Assembly (NCBI GenBank): GCA_009773515.1
Contig: WSXX01000025.1
Location: 1 to 64,000, forward strand
Origin: Bacteroidota bacterium
GTDB taxonomy: Bacteria; Bacteroidota; Bacteroidia; Bacteroidales; Lentimicrobiaceae
DNA: 64,000 bases
Direction: 5' to 3'
In this document: piece after piece, positions 15,869 through 22,417 of the stretch
Layout of the letters: each line of letters opens with the position of its first letter
Position numbering within the stretch: the first letter of the stretch is position 1
Program-made: the position numbers and the translations under genes
Notes under the pieces: generated by a model
What the model was told of the DNA's origin: nothing
The model's database searches: none
The model's input: the letters and a program-made list of their open reading frames with translations, nothing else

Positions 15869-17000
15869 AGCGCCGCCCCTCAATAACCTTCCAGGTTTTC
15901 TTTCAACCTGTAAGGTTTAAAACCACCCATCCGCTCCCGCGCGTCCCCTGACGCGTGGTTCAGCGCCGCCGCCCAGATAACCTTCCAGGTTTTCTTCCAA
16001 TCTGGAAGGTTTAAAAATGAAAACTCTCAAACCGTAAGGTCTAAACCAACCCTTTTCCATCCGCTCCCGCGCGTCCCCTGACGCGTGGTTTAGCGCCGCC
16101 CCCAAATAACCTTCCAGGTTTTCTTCCAACCTGGAAGGTTTAAAACCACCCATCCGCTCCCGCGCGTCCCCTGACGCGTGGTTTAGCGCTGCTTCCCAAC
16201 AACCTTCCAGGTTTTCTTCCAATCTGTAAGGTTTAAAAATGAAAACTCTCAAACCGTAAGGTCTAAACCAACCCTTTCCCATCCGCTCCCGCGCGTCTCC
16301 TGACGCGTGGTTTAACGCCGCCCCCCAAATAACCTTCCAGGTTTTCTTTCAACCTGGAAGGTTTAAAAATGAAAACTCTCAAACCGTAAGGTCTAAACCA
16401 ACCCTTTCCCATCCGCTCCCGCGCGTCCCCTGACGCGTGGTTTAGCGCCGCCGCCCAAATAACCTTCCGGGTTTTCTTTCAACCTGAAAGGCTTAAAACC
16501 ACCCATCCGCTCCCGCGCGTCCCCTGACGCGTGGTTTAGCGCTGCTTCCCAACAACCTTCCAGGTTTTCTTTCAACCTGTAAGGTTTAAAACCACCCATC
16601 CGCTCCCGCGCGTCCCCTGACGCGTGGTTTAACGCCGCCACCCAAATAACCTTCCAGGTTTTCTTTCAACCTGTAAGGTTTAAAAATGAAAACTCTCAAA
16701 CCGTAAGGTCTAAACCAACCCTTTCCCATCCGCTCCCGCGCGTCCCCTGACGCGTGGTTCAGCGCCGCCACCCAAATAACCTTCCAGGTTTTCTTCCAAT
16801 CTGGAAGGTTTAAAAATGAAAACTCTCAAACCGTAAGGTCTAAACCAACCCTTTCCCATCCGCTCCCGCGCGTCCCCTGACGCGTGGTTCAGCGCCGCCG
16901 CCCAAATAACCTTCCGGGTTTTCTTTCAACCTGTAAGGCTTAAAACCACCCATCCGCTCCCGCGCGTCCCCTGACGCGTGGTTTAGCGCTGCTTCCCAAC
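15869..17000. repeat. GC hairpin array 4 (10 copies) in alternating long and short composite units
   Basis: Units start at about 15931, 16061, 16154, 16283, 16413, 16507, 16600, 16731, 16861 and 16955. Each GC hairpin is followed by an AACCTTCCAGGTT-type hairpin and then by one of two tails: a long one containing GAAAACTCTCAAACCGTAAG (unit about 130 bp) or a short one reading AAAACCACCCATC (unit about 93 bp). The order is L S L L S S L L S. It fills the space between two divergent genes and stops about 90 bp before pgi. Confidence 0.95.
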
Positions 17001-17048
17001 AAAAGCCACTTTCACACGTTTGACTACAGAAATTTAAAAATGCTGACG

Positions 17049-17056
17049 TATCTTTG
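17049..17056 (+). promoter_or_regulatory. -7 box TATCTTTG for pgi
   Basis: A perfect TAnnTTTG match 31 bp before the ATG at 17088, in the only repeat-free stretch between array 4 and the gene. Confidence 0.55.
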
Positions 17057-17087
17057 CACCCATCCAAAACCACAATACCCTTAAAAC

Positions 17088-18440
17088 ATGACAAACTTAA
17101 AAATCAACATCGACAAGCTGGAAGGATTTGTTACCAGGGAATCTGTATATGCATTTGAGCAGCAGCTGGCACTTCATCAGGGTGCATTGCTGAACAAGAC
17201 CGGCAAGGGCAACGATTTTCTGGGCTGGATAGGCCTTCCCGATGAAATAGATGATAAAATGCTTGCTTCCATTGAGCAGGATGCCCGTGAAATACGCGAA
17301 AAAGCCGACATATATGTTGTAATAGGAATTGGCGGTTCATATCTTGGTGCCCGTGCGGTGATAGAAGCCCTGCAGCACAATTTTTCCGCATTACTCAGCA
17401 GTAAAGACCGCAAATCGCCGCTGGTAGTTTATGCCGGAAACAACATTTCGGAGGACTATCTTGCAGATCTTATCGATATACTTGACAAACACGACTATGC
17501 CCTTACGGTGATATCCAAATCGGGCACAACCACTGAACCTGCTATTGCTTTCCGGATATTGCGTCGTCATCTCGAAAAAAAATACGGACAGGCTGAAGCC
17601 CGCAAACGCATAATAGCCATAACCGACAAAGCAAAAGGTGCGCTCAAAGGGCTGGCTGATGCCGAAGGATACAAAACTTATGTAGTGCCCGACGATGTAG
17701 GAGGCCGTTATTCAGTACTTACACCTGTGGGGCTGCTTCCAGTAGCGGTGGCAGGTTTCGACATCCGCAAATTTGTTGAAGGTGCCAGAGCTATGAAACA
17801 GTTGGTTACAACAGCAAAAACCATCGACGAAAACCCTGCCTTCAAATATGCTGCAGCGCGCAATGCACTTTACGGATCGGGCAAGCCGGTTGAAATCATG
17901 GTCAATTACCAGCCATCGCTCATCTACATCACCGAATGGTGGAAACAGCTCTACGGCGAAAGTGAAGGTAAGCAGAACCGTGGCATATTCCCGGCCGGAG
18001 TAAGCTTCACCACAGATCTGCACTCCATGGGGCAATATGTTCAGGAAGGTTTGCGCATTATTTTCGAGACTGTCCTCAGCATTGAAAAACCAAAGCGCGA
18101 ACTATCAGTTCCTGCCGAAGACGATGATGCAGACGGGCTTAACTTTGTATCAGGAAGAAGAATACACGAAGTAAACCGTCAGGCAGAGTTGGGCACATTG
18201 CTCGCTCATGTTGACGGACAGGTTCCCAACATAGTCATCAGCCTGCCCGAAGTAAATGAATACAACCTGGGGCAGCTGCTTTATTTCTATGAATTTGCCT
18301 GTGCTCTTTCGGGATATGTGCTCGATGTAAATCCATTTGATCAGCCGGGAGTAGAAGCCTACAAGAAAAACATGTTTGCATTGCTAGGCAAACCGGGCTT
18401 CGAAAAGCAAACCGAAGAACTGAGAAAACGCCTGGAATAA
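17088..18440 (+). CDS. pgi: Glucose-6-phosphate isomerase
   Basis: This 450-residue enzyme interconverts glucose-6-phosphate and fructose-6-phosphate in glycolysis and gluconeogenesis. Motifs: VVIGIGGSYLGARAVIEAL near residue 80, VISKSGTTTEPAIAFR near residue 145 (phosphate-binding SxSGxT), and YGESEGKQNRGIFPAG near residue 290 with the catalytic Glu. The final region runs VNPFDQPGVEAYKKNMFALL, the family's C-terminal signature. At 450 residues it is the shorter bacterial form. It forms a sugar-phosphate pair with fbp 3 kb upstream, although a T9SS cargo gene and arrays separate them. Confidence 0.95.
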   Translation: MTNLKINIDKLEGFVTRESVYAFEQQLALHQGALLNKTGKGNDFLGWIGLPDEIDDKMLASIEQDAREIREKADIYVVIGIGGSYLGARAVIEALQHNFSALLSSKDRKSPLVVYAGNNISEDYLADLIDILDKHDYALTVISKSGTTTEPAIAFRILRRHLEKKYGQAEARKRIIAITDKAKGALKGLADAEGYKTYVVPDDVGGRYSVLTPVGLLPVAVAGFDIRKFVEGARAMKQLVTTAKTIDENPAFKYAAARNALYGSGKPVEIMVNYQPSLIYITEWWKQLYGESEGKQNRGIFPAGVSFTTDLHSMGQYVQEGLRIIFETVLSIEKPKRELSVPAEDDDADGLNFVSGRRIHEVNRQAELGTLLAHVDGQVPNIVISLPEVNEYNLGQLLYFYEFACALSGYVLDVNPFDQPGVEAYKKNMFALLGKPGFEKQTEELRKRLE

Positions 18441-18454
18441 GCGTGACACCCACG

Positions 18455-18995
18455 GGTTTAAAACCATCCGCTCCCGCGCGTCCCCTTACGCGTGGCTTAG
18501 CACTGCCCAAAATAACCACCCATCCGCTCCCGCGCGTCCCCTGACGCGTGGCTTAGCGCTGCCCAAAATAACCTTCCATCCGCTCCCGTGCGTCCCCTGA
18601 CGCGTGGCTTAGCGCTGCCCAAAATAACCACCCATCCGCTTCCGCGCGTCCCCTGACGCGTGATTTAGCGCTGCCCAAAATAACCTTCCATCCGCTCCCG
18701 CGCGTCCCCTGACGCGTGGCTTAGCGCTGCCCAAAATAACCACCCATCCGCTCCCGCGCGTCCCCTGACGCGTGGTTTAACGCCGCCCTGAATAATCTTA
18801 CTGTATTCCCATCCGCTCCCGCGCGTCCCCTGACGCGTGGCTTAGCACTGCCCAAAATAACCACCCATCTGCTCCCGCGCGTTCCCTGACGCGTGGCTTA
18901 GCACTGCCCAAAATAACCACCCATCTGCCTCCCGCGCGTCCCCTGACGCGTGGCTTAAACGCTCCCGCGCGTCCCCTGACGCGTGGCTTTACTCT
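18455..18995. repeat. GC hairpin array 5 (10 copies, about 56-bp period)
   Basis: Units start at about 18469, 18525, 18581, 18637, 18693, 18749, 18814, 18870, 18927 and 18960. Linkers mostly read CCCAAAATAACCACCCATC or CCCAAAATAACCTTCCATC. Single-base variants occur in the stem (TTACGCG at 18485, GTGCGTC at 18588) and loop (GTTCCCTG at 18880). One unit has the linker of array 2. Confidence 0.95.
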
Positions 18996-19167
18996 CCCCA
19001 ACCTATTTACTCTAGTTCCCATACAAAAACCAGCTTTTTTAATACGGCAATTAAAATAATCTGCATCGTTAGAAAAGCAAAAAACACCAATTACGTCAAA
19101 ACAGCTACGTTTAATAAATAAACCCGTACGTTTAATAGTTAGCTCCATTCAGGCGATTTTGCGTTCG
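18996..19167. other. AT-rich spacer without a gene
   Basis: The stretch between array 5 and the next promoter is AT-rich. Two similar words, CAGCTACGTTTAATAAATA and CCCGTACGTTTAATAGTTA, sit at about 19100 and 19124 and may be a regulatory direct repeat. Nothing else was seen. Confidence 0.4.
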
Positions 19168-19175
19168 TATATTTG
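19168..19175 (+). promoter_or_regulatory. -7 box TATATTTG for the 67-residue protein
   Basis: A perfect TAnnTTTG match 35 bp upstream of the ATG at 19210. It shows that the TTG at 19159 cannot be the start codon. Confidence 0.6.
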
Positions 19176-19209
19176 CAGGAAAGTAATAAAAACACACATT
19201 GCCATCAGT

Positions 19210-19413
19210 ATGCATGAGTATCTCATAGATGTATTAACAAAGGTCAGTTTCGACAGGATACTTTTCCTGACAGAACTGCGGAAGTCCAGGCGTTGGCTGA
19301 CTGCTTCAGAGTGGGAAATCCTTTACCAATGGGCTGAAACCAACTATTCTCATTTGCTTGTAAAAGAAGTTACATACTCCTTTGAAACGCGAAAAGAACA
19401 ATTGGCCTGCTGA
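19210..19413 (+). CDS. Small protein of unknown function, 67 residues
   Basis: I place the start at ATG 19210 (MHEYLIDVLTKVSFDRILFL) because the longer frame from TTG 19159 would begin upstream of the promoter's -7 box. The protein has an amphipathic N-terminal helix, an LRKSRRWLTASEWEILYQW segment and a mixed C-terminus. There is no signal peptide or membrane segment, so it should be cytoplasmic. It is transcribed alone: promoter at 19168-19175, strong terminator at 19455-19486. No family recognised. Confidence 0.6.
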   Translation: MHEYLIDVLTKVSFDRILFLTELRKSRRWLTASEWEILYQWAETNYSHLLVKEVTYSFETRKEQLAC

Positions 19414-19454
19414 TATCATTCATATATTTTAGATGTATTCGTTAAGAAAACACA

Positions 19455-19486
19455 AAAATGGCCGCAGATTGCGGCCATTTTTGCTA
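19455..19486 (+). terminator. Strong intrinsic terminator
   Basis: There are 11-bp perfect arms AAAATGGCCGC and GCGGCCATTTT with a 5-nt loop, followed by further T-rich sequence. It ends the 67-residue gene's transcript. Confidence 0.85.
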
Positions 19487-19493
19487 TTTTTAT

Positions 19494-19501
19494 TATCTTT
19501 G
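19494..19501 (+). promoter_or_regulatory. -7 box TATCTTTG for the outer-membrane barrel gene
   Basis: A TAnnTTTG match right after the preceding terminator, 76 bp before the ATG at 19578. Confidence 0.5.
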
Positions 19502-19577
19502 TCGGCAAACATGCTTGTCTGACTGAGATTACTTAAACCACAGACTACAATACGCCAAACATTTAACACTATCTATT

Positions 19578-20264
19578 ATGAAAAAAATCCTCCTGATTGT
19601 TTCCTGTTTTTTGATACTAAGCACCTATGTTTCTGCTCAGGGTAATTCGGAAAATCTCTTTAAAGACAAAATCGCCATGGGCATTGATGTTTTTAATGAT
19701 TTAGTGATGGATGCTCCGGCCGACGTAAAATTCCGTGGATTTAATCCCGGGGTGAACATATATGCCATGCACAACTTCCCGATAGGTGAGAGCAACTTTG
19801 CATTTGCAGCAGGTCTTGGACTGGGGATGCACAATTTGTTCAGCAACAGCACCTTGCAGGACACTTCCGGCATATCATTCTTCACTAAAATACCTGATAA
19901 AGCAGCAAATGAAAACGACCTGGACTACAAAAAAAGCAAACTCAGCCTGACCTATGTGGATATACCTGCCGAACTCAGGTTCAAAACTGAATCTGGTTTC
20001 AGAATAGCCATCGGAATAAAAGTAGGATATCTGATCAATGCACACACCAAATACAAAGGCGACGACTTTGAGGATGGTTCAAAAACCAAAATCAAGATCA
20101 GCAGCCTGCCAAACATGCAGGTATGGCGATTTGGCCCGAACATGCAGATCGGCTACAAATGGGTAAACCTTACCGCATTCTATTCCTTGTCTAAAGTATT
20201 TGAAGAAAATCTGGGTCCCCAGATTTATCCCATATCACTGGGATTGTCGCTGCGCCCCTTCTGA
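19578..20264 (+). CDS. Outer-membrane beta-barrel protein
   Basis: This 228-residue protein has a signal peptide (MKKILLIVSCFLILSTYVSA, cleaved before Q) and alternating hydrophobic/polar strands ending in an aromatic residue (SLGLSLRPF), the usual barrel terminus. The layout FAFAAGLGLGMHNL, then DIPAELRFKTESGFRIAIGIKVGYLI, is typical of the PorT-like/OMP_b-brl barrels of Bacteroidota. Probably eight strands; substrate or partner unknown. The next gene is convergent with only 2 bp between the stop codons, so transcription from either side would run into the other. Confidence 0.75.
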   Translation: MKKILLIVSCFLILSTYVSAQGNSENLFKDKIAMGIDVFNDLVMDAPADVKFRGFNPGVNIYAMHNFPIGESNFAFAAGLGLGMHNLFSNSTLQDTSGISFFTKIPDKAANENDLDYKKSKLSLTYVDIPAELRFKTESGFRIAIGIKVGYLINAHTKYKGDDFEDGSKTKIKISSLPNMQVWRFGPNMQIGYKWVNLTAFYSLSKVFEENLGPQIYPISLGLSLRPF

Positions 20265-20266
20265 TT

Positions 20267-20929
20267 TTAAAGCAGGGTAATCATACCCAGCATAATCACA
20301 ACACCCGCAATGTAGCCTGTATAAACCTGGGCTTCGCTGTGGGTGTTTAATTTTAGTCGGGCAAAAGCCACCAATGCCGACAACACGACAAAAGCCACGA
20401 TCAGGCCCGGAGCATAAATATGCCGGGTGAGCATAAGGCCGATAAATCCACCGGTTACACCTCCGATACCAAGCATATGAATGCTTATCTTCCAGAAAAG
20501 GTTAACTAAGGATGCAAAAACAATCAGCATTGAACCTCCCAGTATGAAAAGCAGGAAAATGGAAGGCAGACCGAGGTTGCTGAGCATAAAATAGGTGGCA
20601 AAATAGCAGAGGGCGGCAATAATGAAAGGAAAAGTTCTTTCGGTACGCTCAGGAAGCTGCATACTGCTGATTAAACCTCTTTTGAGCATCATCCATATAA
20701 TTACGGTCGGCAAAATCACAGTGTTTCCAAAAATAAGCGCCAGCAATGCCAGCCTGAGCTTATCGGGCAATATCATTACAAAATAAGTCTGCTGACTGAA
20801 CAACACCAGCATGGCGAAGGTAGGCATAAGCAGAGGGTGAAGCAGATAGGAAATGAGTCTGGCTGATTTTTCTTCCATAAATGGCGCGTTATTCATTTGA
20901 AAGTGCAAAGGTAAGTTATCCTGATTCAC
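20267..20929 (-). CDS. Multi-pass membrane protein, PAP2-like
   Basis: This 220-residue protein has about six hydrophobic segments. The C-terminal half contains WKISIHMLGIGGVTGG and ARLKLNTHSEAQVYTGYIAG, which line up with the 'S.H...a.g......R...g.H....V..G...G' pattern of PAP2-type phosphatases, with several catalytic positions replaced. It may be a PAP2-fold lipid phosphatase relative or an inactive version. The stop lies 2 bp from the convergent barrel gene. Confidence 0.6.
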   Translation of the reverse strand: MNQDNLPLHFQMNNAPFMEEKSARLISYLLHPLLMPTFAMLVLFSQQTYFVMILPDKLRLALLALIFGNTVILPTVIIWMMLKRGLISSMQLPERTERTFPFIIAALCYFATYFMLSNLGLPSIFLLFILGGSMLIVFASLVNLFWKISIHMLGIGGVTGGFIGLMLTRHIYAPGLIVAFVVLSALVAFARLKLNTHSEAQVYTGYIAGVVIMLGMITLL

Positions 20930-20938
20930 TATTTCTGA

Positions 20939-21499
20939 TTACCAGGGCAGCAAAAGATAAGGATCATCTTCAGGATCGGGTTTTTGCTGAAAGATAGTAT
21001 CCTGATCGTACACTTCGAATCCTGCTTTTTTATAAAGGTGAAGTGCTGCATTATGATCGAGATCACAGGTGTGAAGCCACAGCCTTTGAATGGGCAGTTC
21101 CCATGCTTTGGCAATGCACCAGTTAAGAAAAGGCATCCCCAGTTTCCGGCCGGTAAATTCGCAGGTAAGTCCGAAATAAACAATCTCAGTTTCACCCGAT
21201 CCGCTCAGATTAAACTCAACAAATCCGGCCGGTACACCTTTGCAATACAATACCCAGATTGATGTTTCATCGCTCTCAAGCAAAGCCTGAAGCTCTGCAG
21301 CCGGCATCATCAGCCGGTTGTACCATTGATAAGGACGACCAACCGAAGTATATAAATAAAGGTAGAAAGACCTGATCGGCTCTCTGAACTCCATTACAAC
21401 ACAATCATCAGACAAAGGCTGAATATTGGCTTTTTCAGGAGGTTTGTTCATTTGTAACCACCAGGTGGTTGTTGATGTTCCGTTCATAGATCTGCTCAT
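20939..21499 (-). CDS. GNAT-family N-acetyltransferase
   Basis: This 186-residue protein has the acetyl-CoA-binding region of the GNAT fold near residues 120-135 (FGLTCEFTGRKLGMPFL, a variant of Q/RxxGxG/A) and the C-terminal LWLHTCDLDHNAALHLYKKAGFEVY, a strong GNAT signature (hNp.A..lY.k.GF). Substrate is unknown. Its ATG overlaps the TGA of the alkD-like gene (ATGA arrangement), so the two are translationally coupled. Confidence 0.85.
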   Translation of the reverse strand: MSRSMNGTSTTTWWLQMNKPPEKANIQPLSDDCVVMEFREPIRSFYLYLYTSVGRPYQWYNRLMMPAAELQALLESDETSIWVLYCKGVPAGFVEFNLSGSGETEIVYFGLTCEFTGRKLGMPFLNWCIAKAWELPIQRLWLHTCDLDHNAALHLYKKAGFEVYDQDTIFQQKPDPEDDPYLLLPW

Positions 21500-22164
21500 T
21501 TACGTATTATTTTCATGGCTTCACGCTGGCTGAGGGGTGAAAGTGAGTGTGATTCCACGAATTGAATTACTGCTTCAGGTTTTGTTTTTGAGTATTCGCG
21601 CAAAGCCCAGCCAATGGCTTTTCGGATAAAAAATTCCTTTTCAGAAGCCAGTTGTTCAATAAACCCTGACAATAATCTGAAATCGGTTTCATTTCTGTAC
21701 TTCAACTGAAAAAGAAGGCATGTGCGCTGAAGCCAGATGTTCCCGGAAGCCATCCACTTTCCGGTAACAGGTAAAATCTCCTGAGGATGCAGCTTAAACC
21801 ATTCCCCTGCTATGTTGGAAGCAATAAAATCAACGGTATCCCACCAGGATTCGTGGGTTATCATCCACTCAATCAGTACAATGCGCTCAGGCTCTTTCAA
21901 AAAGACTTTGCGTGAAGCAATTTCCATGGCTGCGTAATGCAATTCGCGTCCCGGAGTCTGCCACAGTTGCTTAACAAATGCTTCAAGACGGTCAGCATCC
22001 GGATATCCATGATTTTGTTTAAACAGCCTGAGTAATTGTTTCCTTTCGGGAGATTTTATGCCCAGAAAACGAAACTGTCCGAGCATATATTTCTCCATAG
22101 CCGGCGACAGCGCTGCATTGGCGTTTGAATTAAAAAAGGCAATCAGGTCGTCTGCGCTGGACAT
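21496..22164 (-). CDS. DNA alkylation repair protein, AlkD-type HEAT-like glycosylase
   Basis: This protein has 222 residues from the ATG at 22164 (MSSADDLIAFFNSNANAALS). Characteristic elements are the MEKYMLGQFRFLGIKSPERK opening, HESWWDTVDFIA (Trp/Asp region of the active cleft), WLQRTCLLFQLKY and FIRKAIGWALREYSKT near the end. AlkD removes N3- and N7-alkylated bases from DNA using a HEAT-repeat fold. A longer frame starts with GTG at 22200, but a -7 box TACCTTTG lies at 22183-22190, so 22164 is preferred. It is the first gene of a pair with the GNAT gene. Confidence 0.88.
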   Translation of the reverse strand: MSSADDLIAFFNSNANAALSPAMEKYMLGQFRFLGIKSPERKQLLRLFKQNHGYPDADRLEAFVKQLWQTPGRELHYAAMEIASRKVFLKEPERIVLIEWMITHESWWDTVDFIASNIAGEWFKLHPQEILPVTGKWMASGNIWLQRTCLLFQLKYRNETDFRLLSGFIEQLASEKEFFIRKAIGWALREYSKTKPEAVIQFVESHSLSPLSQREAMKIIRK

Positions 22165-22182
22165 TTTATCAATCACTTTATA

Positions 22183-22190
22183 CAAAGGTA
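22183..22190 (-). promoter_or_regulatory. -7 box TACCTTTG for the AlkD/GNAT pair
   Basis: A perfect TAnnTTTG match on the minus strand 18 bp before the ATG at 22164; it decides against the upstream GTG start. Confidence 0.55.
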
Positions 22191-22259
22191 AACGCTTCAC
22201 TGATTTTCCGGAAGTACAAAGGCACTTCAGGATTCCAAAAAATTAATCAATTTACAATC

Positions 22260-22382
22260 CAATATCGTTTAGTTAAGGAATATTGTCTTCGACTCCGCTC
22301 AGACTGACAGTCATCCTGAGCGGAGTCGAAGGATATTTGATTCACTTTTCTACAAATCCGAAGCCTTAACTAAACCACATTG
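22260..22382. mobile_element. Family-1 MITE, 123 bp, with perfect 10-bp target duplication
   Basis: The left end reads CAATATCGTTTAGTTAAGG and the right end, in reverse complement, CAATGTGGTTTAGTTAAGG. ATTTACAATC occurs directly outside both ends (22250-22259 and 22383-22392), a target-site duplication. The interior is a large hairpin, CTTCGACTCCGCTCAG ... CTGAGCGGAGTCGAAG. No coding capacity. Confidence 0.85.
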
Positions 22383-22417
22383 ATTTACAATCAGGCATTA
22401 ATACAATCTCTAATGCA

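Noticed and set aside
15917-17094. Minus-strand open frames with repeated 'LNHASGDARER' peptides (also at 9107-9316, 12046-12240, 13977-14297 and 18798-19148)
   Set aside because: They are translations of the GC hairpin repeat, appear in all reading frames (also as 'PRVRGRAG'), and start and stop with the arrays. Not genes.
9222-18995. CRISPR-like regular repeats
   Set aside because: Linkers between repeats are themselves nearly identical instead of unique spacers, periods differ between arrays and no cas gene is present.
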